From assembly GCA_949372655.1 (NCBI GenBank), contig CASIAI010000002.1, positions 1 through 64,000 of the forward strand: a DNA stretch of 64,000 bases, given 5' to 3'. This document shows, in pieces, positions 28,438 to 37,778 of the stretch (position 1 is the first letter of the stretch; each line of letters starts with the position of its first letter). The stretch is from Candidatus Poseidoniaceae archaeon (GTDB lineage: Archaea > Thermoplasmatota > Poseidoniia > Poseidoniales > Poseidoniaceae). The notes beneath the pieces were generated by a model. That model was not told the origin of the DNA, ran no database searches, and worked only from the letters and a program-made list of their open reading frames with translations. The position numbers and the translations under genes are program-made.

Positions 28438-29484
28438 ATGGACATGGCCGCCCAGTTCAACTCATTCGGAAGTGTTGAATGGGCACTTTTCCTAGTATGG
28501 GTTGGAGTCATAGTTTGGCCTTTGCTATATTCGATTAGAAATAAAACTTCTATTGCTTTATCTATAACAGTTGGTTTACTACTCGGTTATCTAGTTCAAG
28601 TGGTTTGGACTCTGTTTGCAAATCAAGGATGGGTTGATATGTGGTTATGGAACGACCTTTGGATGATTCCATCAAGAGCAGCAGAACCCTCTGGCTGGAT
28701 TACCTTTTTTTCTGCAGGATTTCTCCATAGTCAATTCGATGCAACCCATGTTTTGGGTAATATACTAGTTATTTCCCTTGTTGGAATTCCATTAGAACAG
28801 CGCTTAGGAATGAAACGGTTTTCAGCAATATATCTAATCGGATTATTTGGAGGTTCTTTTGCATGGTTCTTGTTTAATATTGAATCTACCACTCCAGCAC
28901 TAGGTGCATCAGGCGCAGCATTCGGATTATTTGGAGCATACCTTGCAGGTTGGCCGAGGGATGAGATACCATTTCCACTAATCCTAATAAGAAAATGGCC
29001 TGTGATTTATCTAGCCCTTTTCTACTTTGCAATAGAGGTATTTAGAGCCTATTCCAGTTATGGCTTATCTAGGCCAAGTGATGTTGCTCACATGGCGCAT
29101 TTAGGTGGCTTTGTATTGTCTTATGTCATGCTACCATTAATCGCAAAGGGTGGGCCGACACCTTTGGGTGTCGAAGATGGAGGACCATCCTCTTCTCCTG
29201 AAGTTTTTGCTAAGCAAAGAAGAATGAAGAAATCTATGAAGAAACTAGATTCTATTGAAGACCCTTGGTCATCAAGAGGTTTTGAAATTCCAAGAAAACT
29301 CAGGGAGTCTATGCAGAGCCTAATCGAGTCTAGCGATGAGCCAGAAACTCGACTTGCATGGATGGAGCATATAGCCGATCAAGCAATTTGTCCAGTGTGT
29401 GATAATAAGTTATGTGTTGTCGAACGTTTTGATGGCCCTCATATGCAATGTTCAGATGAACCCGAACATTTCAACTGGCCTTAA
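28438..29484 (+). CDS. Rhomboid intramembrane serine protease with C-terminal Cys motif
   Basis: Six or more TM helices with the rhomboid catalytic dyad: Ser158 in GASGAAFG and His221 in AHMAHLGGF. The loop-1 HVLGNILV helix (about 104-111) supplies the conserved His-x3-Asn pair. After the membrane core comes a 115-residue cytoplasmic tail, basic and helical, ending in CPVC-x4-C and a further Cys (about residues 320-340), a possible zinc site. Rhomboids cut substrates inside or next to TM helices, releasing membrane-anchored proteins. The downstream genes, a TM-anchored subtilase and others, could include substrates; that is speculation. Confidence 0.87.
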   Translation: MDMAAQFNSFGSVEWALFLVWVGVIVWPLLYSIRNKTSIALSITVGLLLGYLVQVVWTLFANQGWVDMWLWNDLWMIPSRAAEPSGWITFFSAGFLHSQFDATHVLGNILVISLVGIPLEQRLGMKRFSAIYLIGLFGGSFAWFLFNIESTTPALGASGAAFGLFGAYLAGWPRDEIPFPLILIRKWPVIYLALFYFAIEVFRAYSSYGLSRPSDVAHMAHLGGFVLSYVMLPLIAKGGPTPLGVEDGGPSSSPEVFAKQRRMKKSMKKLDSIEDPWSSRGFEIPRKLRESMQSLIESSDEPETRLAWMEHIADQAICPVCDNKLCVVERFDGPHMQCSDEPEHFNWP

Positions 29485-29501
29485 TTCGATATATCTTCCC
29501 A

Positions 29502-29517
29502 AGCCCCTAAAGGGGCT
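29502..29517. repeat. Short inverted repeat between rhomboid and subtilase genes
   Basis: AGCCCC and GGGGCT flank a four-base loop (TAAA), 18 bp after the rhomboid stop. A G-rich stretch rather than a U-run follows, so a classical intrinsic terminator is unlikely; it may be an mRNA-processing or stabilising hairpin. Supported by sequence symmetry only. Confidence 0.4.
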
Positions 29518-29557
29518 GGGGGATAAACATTCAAAGGATACCCTCAAAGCATAAACC

Positions 29558-32500
29558 ATGCTCCACGCTACGGGGAAGGGAATGGCTCGTACATTAGTAG
29601 GCGCGAAAATGCAACGCACTGCATTGCTAATCGTAATGATTTTTTTGATTTCTGACCTTTCTTCTTTAGGGGTACATGCATCTTCAGATAATTTAGATAT
29701 TAAAGAAGAGAAAAACACTCATGAGGGCGCTATTCTGGTCGAAGGTCTCCCTCCTTTAATGTGCGGCGAAGAACTTTGTGAAAGACCCCTTAGAACCGAT
29801 TTAAGAACCTCTCAGCCAGCATCAGAGAAGAACGAATGGTGGCTTTCGTATGGGCCTGATTTAGATTGGAACGGCATGGATGACCGATTACAGAGAGTTT
29901 TAGCTGGTCAAGAATCAATTTCTCCAACTGCAATTATCGGTGAAGATGGTAGAAAGACCGTTGCGATAGTTGTCGACTATGCTTGGCATCCGAGTCAGCA
30001 AGAGGCGGATGAATTAGTGCAGGTGCTGCGTGACCATTCGTGGATTGGACAAGAGAATAATGCTTGGTTTCAAATTTTAGAAAGTGTAGATTCGATAGTA
30101 GTTGACAAAGTTCCAGTCAGTGCTTTAATGGATATTTACCATCTCGAAGGAGTGGTAGTTATTGAAATGCAAAATGTCATGATTCCTTTCAATAATGTGG
30201 CCTCTAAAGCAACTAGATCTATGCCTTCTGATGTATATACTGCTTCAGCATATGAGCGTGATTATACTGGAGATGGAGTTGTAATAGCAATCTTAGATAC
30301 CGGTGTGGATAATGAACACCGTTCCTTGAATGACTTTGACGATATTGATGATGAACCGGATGCGGGCAACCCAACATCTTACGACGACCACAAATGGGTT
30401 GGTGGATATGATGCTACTTCCACAGCATCTAATCCCGATGGAACCCAAGACCCTGATGATGGACAAGGTCATGGCACTCACGTCGCCGGTTCCGCCTTAG
30501 GGACCGGAGATTCTTCTAGACTTCACTCTGGAACTGCGCCGGGGGCGTATCTTGTCGATATCAAAGTTTTAACAGATGCCGGTGGCACAAACTCTCAATA
30601 CTCTTTGAACGGTATCCAGTGGATGGTAAATAATGCAAATAAAGACTGGGGTCACAATTCTTCAGTTCAAGGTATACAAATAGGCTCCATGTCATTTGGT
30701 TCAGTGTCTTCACCTCTCAATCCGGGGGACGAAGGCGATAATGGGACTGGGACAGAAGCAAGATTGGTTAACAACGCTACACTTGAAGAGAACATAGTTT
30801 GTGTTATTGCTATGGGCAATGATGGAACTAAGAGAGTTCCATCTCCTGCAAGTGCTGACTATGGATTATCTGTTGCTGCAGCTAGCGATTTTGGAACAGT
30901 AAATAGGACTGATGATGGAATTGCAAGTTACTCAAACTATGGGCCGCGTCTCAGTGATGGTGATGATGACGATTGGGATGAATTGAAGCCCGATATCGCT
31001 TCTTTTGGCTCCAATATAATATCAGCAACCGCAGCTACCGGGACTTCGATTCCTGGCGCTCCACGCCCTGAAGCAGATTCTGAATATGATGAGAAAGATG
31101 GAACAAGTATGGCTACACCAATTGCCTCGGGAGTTGTTGCTACTGTAATTGAAGCCAATCCATCTTTGGATGCTTTAGAAATAAGAGATATAATTAGAAA
31201 CTCTTCTGAGATTCAACAAGATAAAGCATCTGAAACATCGGTTTCAAATCGTTGGAATGATAAATGGGGATTTGGTTTGATAGATGCTTCATGTGCAATA
31301 GACTTAGCCTTGAATAAGCCTTGTACGCCGCTAGAAGGTGGTATAATTGCTCCACCTCCATCTGGAAATGGCTCAGGGGATCACGTAGATATTTCGCAAC
31401 CAAATAACGGCTCATGGTGGATGGAAGGCAGTAGAGTTAAAATTTCAGGAACAACAAATATACCCCAAGGAGTAGATTACGACCAAATTCAAGTTAATAT
31501 TATTCAGTATTTGGAATCTGGTAATACCAAGGAACTCAAACCATGGACTATCGCTGGAGGAGACATTGACGATTGGTCTCTCGATGTGACAATAAAATCA
31601 GATTGGATAGAACTCGATGAAGACTATGTTTTGGTAAGCGTTAGAGCCTTTGACTCTGAAACCGAGGCTGAATCTGCAGTGGATTTCCGTGTAATAAATC
31701 TAGCAAGAATGGGTATTACTCTTGCAAGTCCGGTTGTAGGAACTTCTCTCCAAGGTAATGTAGATTTCTCAGGGACTGTAGAAGGAGTCGAACATGACTA
31801 TATTGAATTCAAGGTAGATAGTGGTGGATGGCAATTTGGCATGAACCTACCTGATTTGGAAGTAGGGAATCAAGATTGGTCTTTCAGTTGGGATTCAAGA
31901 GATGTACCGGATGGTTCTACTCGTCTGAGTTTTAGAATGGTCAATGAAAGTGGCCTCAAGACCGATGATGTCAGAAGAACTTTCAATATCGACAATCAAC
32001 CTGCAGCACCTGATTTCATATTCATAGGAGTTGTTGAAATTAAGGATGAGGTTGGCCTACCAATGCTTTCAGCCGTAGCAGGTTCCGCTCTAACGGTTGA
32101 CTTCACAATAAAAAATGTTGGAGACCTAGACGTAAATGATGTATTTGTTAGGCTGGACGCACCAGGTAGTGATTCGGAAATATATCCTTCTGAAGCGACA
32201 ATCGGCTCATTGAACGAGGGAGACTCGCGTGAGATAACGTTGTACTGGTGGGCTACCGAAGTAGGAACTCATGAGGTTAAAATCAATATAGACCCTTCAA
32301 ATATACATTCTGATTTAGAGAGGGATGATAATGTCTACTCATTTGACTTTGAAATTACTGAAAGACCTATTGAGCCGACATTAAGGTTCATGCCAGGTGC
32401 AATTAAAACATTCCCAGAAATACCAGCCCCTGGTGCCTCATATAATGTCAATGTAAGAGTTGATAATTTAGGTCAAAGTGATGCTACGAACTTGATGATG

Positions 32501-34552
32501 AAACTATACATGAGAGGGGAAGGTAATATTGGTTGGAACTTAGTGAGCCAAGAGATGATATTAGAAATTGCTGGATCCCAATCAAGTTCTGGATATGAAG
32601 AAGTATCTTTCCAAATTAATAAATCTAGTTCAGTACTTGGAAGTACCCAATTTAGAGCCGAACTTCAAGGGGACGGAGTCGAGACAGAATTTAGTGAATC
32701 AATGTTCAATGTTGTAGTTGATAATGTGAATATTGGTTCCCCAGTAAGATTAAATTTGATTTCTAATGAAATAATCTTAGATTTTATTGGTTTAGATGAT
32801 GGTGGTTTATTGTTCACTACTCTTGATGGAGAATTACATGTTCGAACAATTACAGATTCTTTATCAGTTCCAGGTGAAGTTAAACTGGCAGACTCATGGG
32901 CTGGAGAACTAACCGTTTTGAAGCGCGAAGATGGACTTGTTCAAGCGGCTTGGACCGAGAATAAGTTAAGCCAATCAGGATATTTAATGACCGATATTGC
33001 TATGACTTCGATAACTAGTTCTGGAGAAACGACATCAATTCAAAATCATATGACTCCTCTCAAACTCTCAGAAGGAACATACTGGGGGCTTGCCTTAACT
33101 CAAAATGGAGATAGAATGGTTCTTGGTGGTTATCATCGAGATATAGCTACAGGAGGCTCTTGGCAAGATTCGACTTCGATATTTGTCATGATTTCTGATA
33201 CGCCACAAGTTGAAAGTTCTTGGAGTCTGAGTAAAGTTCTCTATAATATTGATATCAAACCCTCAGAAGGGGACTCGCTAGCAATCTCACTAGGTACTGA
33301 AAATCTACATATTCTATATCAAGAGATGAGGGATGATGTATCTGGTATTGAAAGAGTTGGATTGATGTATGCTCATGGAAAAGAATCTCAGCCTTCCTGG
33401 TCATTCCAGTATTCTGTAGGGGATGACGCCAGTAATGCCCAGTTGATTACGGTTGAACAGAATGATCGAGATGTTCTGATTGCTTCTTGGATTGAAGGCA
33501 GTGGCTCATTGTCTAAGATTGCATACGTAGTAACCGATAATTCTTGGTCGATAGATGAAGCCTCTTACTATGATGCGCAAGGCGCTAATAACTTAGAACT
33601 TAATTTAGATGGAGACTATATCCGAGTATTTTTTGATGAAATCAATGTATATGGACCTATGACTCGATATGGTACAGTGCTGGATGAAGGAAATGGAATG
33701 GAATTTGCAATGACAAATATGATTGCTGAAGGGTTCATTCTAGGTTATGCAGGTTTGGGCCAAGATGGAATCATTGTTTTATCTTCGAGTAGTGGAGTTC
33801 TTTCACTTCGAAGCGTGGTATCTCTAGAAGCAGAAACGGCTCCCGATTCCTCTAAATCGTTTATCGATTCATTACTAGCACCATTGCCGGGAGATAGACA
33901 AACTCAGCAAATAATTCTGAGCGCTTCACTACTTGTCATGGTAGTATTACTGGTTGGTTTGGTAGTATCTGTTCGCTCCCTTCGTCGAGAGAAAGAGGAA
34001 GAAATTATCGTACAGAGCCAAGTTGATGACGATGGTATTGATATCATGGTTGATATTGAAGAAGATGATGTTGATATGGCTATAAATTTAGATTCCGATG
34101 AATTAGTTGTCCAATCAACTATTGAGGTTAGCAAAGAGAATGAACCTAAGGAAGAAAAGGAAATCACTCTGGCTGAAACACTTGAATCTAAAGCCGAAAC
34201 AGGACAAGGAAATAGCAGACTTGACCGAAGGATGAAACGTAAGCAACAAAGAGAGATAGCTGAGATAACTGAAAAAATGTTGGCAACTCCTCCTTTAATT
34301 AATCCTCTTCCACCATTAGAGGCTACACTTCCTGTTTTAGATGCAGAACTCTCACTTCCATCTCTCCCACCACTTCCACCGATTGGAAGTGATGGTACAT
34401 TGCCTCCTCTAGGTAATCTGCCACCTATTGCTGGGATGCCAACTCCACAAAGAGAAGTTAGTTGTGCCGAGTGTTCGGCTAAATTTACAGTCAAAGATAT
34501 GATGCTGAAGAAAACAAATTGTCCTATTTGTTCTGCAGTTGTAAAATTATAG
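29558..34552 (+). CDS. Giant membrane-anchored subtilisin-like (S8) protease
   Basis: 1664 residues. An N-terminal hydrophobic signal (the segment beginning LLIVMIFLIS) is followed by a propeptide-like region to about 200. The S8 domain follows, with Asp247 (ILDTGVD), His305 (GHGTHVAG) and Ser517 (DGTSMATP) as catalytic triad. Next come bacterial Ig/CARDB-like beta domains (about 590-1060), a beta-propeller-like region, a TM helix near 1452-1475 and a cytoplasmic tail. The tail is acidic, then Lys/Arg-rich, then Pro/Leu-rich, and ends in a CAEC...CPIC zinc ribbon. So the protease faces outward while a zinc ribbon sits inside. ATG 29582 (with GGGGAAGGG just upstream) and 29609 are alternative starts. 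glmS follows after 9 bp. Likely degrades external protein for uptake. Confidence 0.88.
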   Translation: MLHATGKGMARTLVGAKMQRTALLIVMIFLISDLSSLGVHASSDNLDIKEEKNTHEGAILVEGLPPLMCGEELCERPLRTDLRTSQPASEKNEWWLSYGPDLDWNGMDDRLQRVLAGQESISPTAIIGEDGRKTVAIVVDYAWHPSQQEADELVQVLRDHSWIGQENNAWFQILESVDSIVVDKVPVSALMDIYHLEGVVVIEMQNVMIPFNNVASKATRSMPSDVYTASAYERDYTGDGVVIAILDTGVDNEHRSLNDFDDIDDEPDAGNPTSYDDHKWVGGYDATSTASNPDGTQDPDDGQGHGTHVAGSALGTGDSSRLHSGTAPGAYLVDIKVLTDAGGTNSQYSLNGIQWMVNNANKDWGHNSSVQGIQIGSMSFGSVSSPLNPGDEGDNGTGTEARLVNNATLEENIVCVIAMGNDGTKRVPSPASADYGLSVAAASDFGTVNRTDDGIASYSNYGPRLSDGDDDDWDELKPDIASFGSNIISATAATGTSIPGAPRPEADSEYDEKDGTSMATPIASGVVATVIEANPSLDALEIRDIIRNSSEIQQDKASETSVSNRWNDKWGFGLIDASCAIDLALNKPCTPLEGGIIAPPPSGNGSGDHVDISQPNNGSWWMEGSRVKISGTTNIPQGVDYDQIQVNIIQYLESGNTKELKPWTIAGGDIDDWSLDVTIKSDWIELDEDYVLVSVRAFDSETEAESAVDFRVINLARMGITLASPVVGTSLQGNVDFSGTVEGVEHDYIEFKVDSGGWQFGMNLPDLEVGNQDWSFSWDSRDVPDGSTRLSFRMVNESGLKTDDVRRTFNIDNQPAAPDFIFIGVVEIKDEVGLPMLSAVAGSALTVDFTIKNVGDLDVNDVFVRLDAPGSDSEIYPSEATIGSLNEGDSREITLYWWATEVGTHEVKINIDPSNIHSDLERDDNVYSFDFEITERPIEPTLRFMPGAIKTFPEIPAPGASYNVNVRVDNLGQSDATNLMMKLYMRGEGNIGWNLVSQEMILEIAGSQSSSGYEEVSFQINKSSSVLGSTQFRAELQGDGVETEFSESMFNVVVDNVNIGSPVRLNLISNEIILDFIGLDDGGLLFTTLDGELHVRTITDSLSVPGEVKLADSWAGELTVLKREDGLVQAAWTENKLSQSGYLMTDIAMTSITSSGETTSIQNHMTPLKLSEGTYWGLALTQNGDRMVLGGYHRDIATGGSWQDSTSIFVMISDTPQVESSWSLSKVLYNIDIKPSEGDSLAISLGTENLHILYQEMRDDVSGIERVGLMYAHGKESQPSWSFQYSVGDDASNAQLITVEQNDRDVLIASWIEGSGSLSKIAYVVTDNSWSIDEASYYDAQGANNLELNLDGDYIRVFFDEINVYGPMTRYGTVLDEGNGMEFAMTNMIAEGFILGYAGLGQDGIIVLSSSSGVLSLRSVVSLEAETAPDSSKSFIDSLLAPLPGDRQTQQIILSASLLVMVVLLVGLVVSVRSLRREKEEEIIVQSQVDDDGIDIMVDIEEDDVDMAINLDSDELVVQSTIEVSKENEPKEEKEITLAETLESKAETGQGNSRLDRRMKRKQQREIAEITEKMLATPPLINPLPPLEATLPVLDAELSLPSLPPLPPIGSDGTLPPLGNLPPIAGMPTPQREVSCAECSAKFTVKDMMLKKTNCPICSAVVKL

Positions 34553-34561
34553 GTGAATTAA

Positions 34562-36382
34562 ATGTGTGGAATTTTTGCTTACATGGGTGCTAAAGTTGCA
34601 ACCCCGATTTTAGTTGAAGGTCTGAGACGGCTAGAATATAGAGGCTATGATTCAGCAGGAATCGCAGTTAAGGATGAATCCTTTACAGTCTATAAGAAAA
34701 TTGGGAAGGTGGCTGAGTTACAATCAATTTTACCGGACAACGTCCCTGGTAATGTTGGTATTGCTCACACAAGATGGGCTACGCATGGAGTTGTTTCAGA
34801 TGAGAATGCTCACCCACATGCATCGGTTTCAGGAGATGTAATTATTGTCCATAATGGAATTATTGAAAATTCTCGAACACTCAGAACTTTACTTGAAAAG
34901 AAAGGAATTTCTTTGAGTAGTGAAACCGATTCAGAGACGATTGCACATATTCTAGACTATGAATTATCTAGAGATAACAATCCTACTGCTGCAATGCACA
35001 GAACAGTCTCTAAATTACATGGAACTTGGGGAATATGTGCAATTTTCCAGAATCATGATGTTATGGTGTGTGCAAGAAATGGTTCTCCATTAATCATCGG
35101 TAAAGGCGATAATGAGATGTTTATTTCTAGCGACCCGCATGCTTTGACAACTCACACACAAAGAGTTGTTTTCATGGAGGATGGCGATATAGCAACATTA
35201 ACCTCTGATTCAATATCTATGAGCCCACTAAATGGAATTAACAAAGAGGCTAATATTACCGTTCTTGAAGATGAATGGGGCGAAGCGGAATTAGGAGATT
35301 TCCCTCATTTTATGCTCAAAGAAATCTTTGAACAACCCGATGCTCTTCGCCATTGCATTAGCGGTAGACTGGACCGAGTAAGAGGAAATGGACGGCTTGG
35401 TGGATTGAAATTATCTCCTCTTGAACTATCTAAACTCCCTCATGTTCGTTTGTTGGGATGTGGAACTGCTAGGAATGCCGCTGAAATCGGTCAGATATTG
35501 ATTGAATCCCTGGCCAGAGTACCGGCAGTAGCCCATATTTCAAGTGAATTTAGAACCAATGACCCAGTGATAGATCCACAAGCTCTTCACTTTGCTGTTT
35601 CACAATCGGGGGAAACAGCAGATACGTTATCAGCGGTTAAGGAGATTCAAATTAAAGGTGGCCAAGTACATGGGATTGTCAATGTAGTAGGTTCAACAAT
35701 CGCAAGACAATGTGGCCAAGGAGTATACATTCATTCAGGGCCTGAACAAGCCGTTGCATCAACCAAAGCATTTTCCAATATGGTTGCAGCCCTTGCCATG
35801 TTTGCAATACAAGTCGGTCGTTCTCGTTCGATAAGTAAAGAGCGAGGTCAAAAATTAATTCAAGGACTTCAACAAATCCCTCACTTAATCGAAGAATATC
35901 TCGAAAACCAAGGACCGATTATGGAAGCGGTTAACGCTGTTAAGAACGCAAAAAGCGTACTATTTTTGGGACGAGGGATTTCAGCGCCAGTTGCTAAAGA
36001 AGGGGCATTGAAGTTGATGGAAGTAGCATATATTCCTTGTTTGGCATATCCAGCGGGGGAAATGAAACACGGTCCTATCGCTTTACTCGAAGAAGGAAGT
36101 CCTGTTATTTTCATTGCCCCAAATGACCATGTCAAGCAAAAGACAGTTTCTGCAATACATGAATGTAGGGCGCGTGGTGCTAAGATTATACTAATTCATG
36201 AAAAAGGAGATAGTATCAGTGAAGAAGGGGACATAAATATCGAAGTTCCAAATGTTCATTCGGATTTATCTCCAATTTTAACAGTAGTTCCACTCCAATT
36301 AATTGCTTATCATACAGCTTTAGAACTCGATTGCGATGTCGATAGACCACGTAATCTGGCAAAATCAGTAACCGTTGAATAA
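34562..36382 (+). CDS. glmS: Glutamine:fructose-6-phosphate aminotransferase (isomerising)
   Basis: Makes glucosamine-6-phosphate from fructose-6-phosphate and glutamine, the first step to UDP-GlcNAc. N-terminal glutaminase begins MCGIF, with Cys2 as nucleophile, and EYRGYDSAGI follows. The C-terminal half has two SIS domains (SQSGETADT; the second begins about residue 470, with LGRGISAPVAKEGALKL), and the protein ends DVDRPRNLAKSVTVE as expected. The 606-residue length is normal. A GGTGA Shine-Dalgarno lies 6 bases before the ATG, 9 bp after the subtilase stop. The stop codon abuts the stop of the convergent KaiC-like gene with no space between. Confidence 0.95.
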   Translation: MCGIFAYMGAKVATPILVEGLRRLEYRGYDSAGIAVKDESFTVYKKIGKVAELQSILPDNVPGNVGIAHTRWATHGVVSDENAHPHASVSGDVIIVHNGIIENSRTLRTLLEKKGISLSSETDSETIAHILDYELSRDNNPTAAMHRTVSKLHGTWGICAIFQNHDVMVCARNGSPLIIGKGDNEMFISSDPHALTTHTQRVVFMEDGDIATLTSDSISMSPLNGINKEANITVLEDEWGEAELGDFPHFMLKEIFEQPDALRHCISGRLDRVRGNGRLGGLKLSPLELSKLPHVRLLGCGTARNAAEIGQILIESLARVPAVAHISSEFRTNDPVIDPQALHFAVSQSGETADTLSAVKEIQIKGGQVHGIVNVVGSTIARQCGQGVYIHSGPEQAVASTKAFSNMVAALAMFAIQVGRSRSISKERGQKLIQGLQQIPHLIEEYLENQGPIMEAVNAVKNAKSVLFLGRGISAPVAKEGALKLMEVAYIPCLAYPAGEMKHGPIALLEEGSPVIFIAPNDHVKQKTVSAIHECRARGAKIILIHEKGDSISEEGDINIEVPNVHSDLSPILTVVPLQLIAYHTALELDCDVDRPRNLAKSVTVE

Positions 36383-37102
36383 TCACAGAATTGTGAATCG
36401 TTGTTCGTCAGGTTTCCAAGAGAATGGTTTGTAACCAAGCATATGGTTTGTGTGACGCATTTTGATAATACTCACTTTTCTTTTAACATCGTCTCCACTT
36501 CTTTCCATGACTAGATGAACTACACCATCAGCTAGATAATCTTCAATTCCATACTCTCCAAATTGCTTGTGGTCTTCACCGGTCATTTCACAGATGAAGA
36601 AGGAGGTCAACTCAAGTCTTCTAACCGCTTCGAATAATCTAAAGATTTCATCACGTGGGTTTTCCATCTTAGTTAAAGTAAAGAATGCCCCTAGGGAGTC
36701 GAATACAAGAAGTTCAAAACCGATTGATTGTCGATAAGAGGTTAGTTGCTTGATAAGTTGCCCCATCCAATCAACTCTATTGCTCATTCCCTGCTCATCA
36801 AGTTGAACACGCAAGTCGACTAAATCTATGATTGCGATTCTATTTCTTACTCGTGGGTCATCAACATTCATCCCCATATTACTCATGTGAGCACGAAGAG
36901 AATCTTTGCCTTGTTCAAGTGTTACATATATTCCACTTGTTTCTCCATAAAGTACAGCATTGTATAGCATTGAGAATGTTAGGCTGGATTTCATTGCACC
37001 TGATGCACCAGCAACCAAGCAGATATGTCCTTTCGGAATTCCACCTTGCATATTCTCGTCTAAACCTTCAATGTGGGTCGGGATTCTTTGGATATCGCTC
37101 AT
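36383..37102 (-). CDS. KaiC-like RecA-family ATPase, single domain
   Basis: About 239 residues. It opens RIPTHIEGLDENMQGGIPKG, the N-terminal signature of single-domain KaiC/RadA-like archaeal proteins. Walker A is GASGAMKSS, with Met in place of a usual Gly/Thr. The Walker B strand is LLVFDSLGAF, and VTLEQGKDSLRAHM lies between them. Archaeal KaiC-like ATPases are linked to signal transduction; no partner is identifiable here. ATG 37102 is preferred over 37150 because the family homology begins there. It is convergent with glmS (adjacent stop codons) and divergent from the maf-like gene, with which it may share a promoter region. Confidence 0.8.
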   Translation of the reverse strand: MSDIQRIPTHIEGLDENMQGGIPKGHICLVAGASGAMKSSLTFSMLYNAVLYGETSGIYVTLEQGKDSLRAHMSNMGMNVDDPRVRNRIAIIDLVDLRVQLDEQGMSNRVDWMGQLIKQLTSYRQSIGFELLVFDSLGAFFTLTKMENPRDEIFRLFEAVRRLELTSFFICEMTGEDHKQFGEYGIEDYLADGVVHLVMERSGDDVKRKVSIIKMRHTNHMLGYKPFSWKPDEQRFTIL

Positions 37103-37181
37103 GCTAGCACCAGTTAATCCAATACTATCTATCACTTGAATATGTCTCATTTAATTTTACTATTTGGAGGAAAGAAACATA

Positions 37182-37778
37182 ATGGCGACTCTATTGCGAT
37201 TCATGCTTAGAGTGTGGCTTGCCTCTGCTTCTACTCGTCGTCAACAAATATTGACGGAATTATTTCCTGAGATTATATGCAAAGCATTGACTGGAATTAA
37301 CGAAACTGCAGACAATGTAGAAGTCAATGAACAGGTTCTTCAGATATGTAAGAAAAAAGCATATGCCATCCAAAACTTAGACCAACAGGAATTGATTATA
37401 GTCAGCGATACAATGTTGGAAGACCCTGATTTTGAAAATGTAGCCCTTGGCAAGCCTAACGATGAAGTGGAAGCGGCCATGATGTTACACAGACTTTCTG
37501 GTAGAAGGCATAGAGTCTGGAGTTCAACAGGGATTTATTTCTCAGGTGCATGGTCTTTTTTTACTGACTCCTCTATAGTTGAATTCCAAGAATTATCTGA
37601 TGAGAACCTGGTTAAACTAGTATTGAATGGCTCATGGAAGGGGAAAGCCGGCGGTTATGATTTGGCTGGAGAAATGTCCAAATTTGCATCGCTTATCGAT
37701 GGCCATGAAACAACAGTTCTTGGAATTGCAGAGAGTGCGATGCAAGTACTTATCGAACTTTCAAAAGAGTCTTCATGA
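37182..37778 (+). CDS. maf: Maf-like nucleotide pyrophosphatase
   Basis: Maf proteins hydrolyse non-canonical or excess nucleoside triphosphates (house-cleaning). Family marks: LASASTRRQQIL near the start, VSDTML (with acidic residues following), LGKPNDEVEAAMML, LSGRRHRVW and GKAGGYDL. ATG 37182 is chosen because GGAGG lies 12 bases upstream; the frame is open to a TTG at 37164. The length of about 198 residues is typical. The last 6 bp overlap the 3' end of the convergent membrane protein gene. Confidence 0.85.
   Translation: MATLLRFMLRVWLASASTRRQQILTELFPEIICKALTGINETADNVEVNEQVLQICKKKAYAIQNLDQQELIIVSDTMLEDPDFENVALGKPNDEVEAAMMLHRLSGRRHRVWSSTGIYFSGAWSFFTDSSIVEFQELSDENLVKLVLNGSWKGKAGGYDLAGEMSKFASLIDGHETTVLGIAESAMQVLIELSKESS

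Noticed and set aside
29502-29530. Intrinsic terminator after the rhomboid gene
   Set aside because: A hairpin is present but no U-tract follows, and the subtilase gene begins 40 bp further on; kept only as an inverted repeat.
33904-34494. 196-codon minus-strand frame
   Set aside because: Antisense to the subtilase TM helix and tail; its Ser-rich composition is the complement of Glu/Asp-rich codons there.
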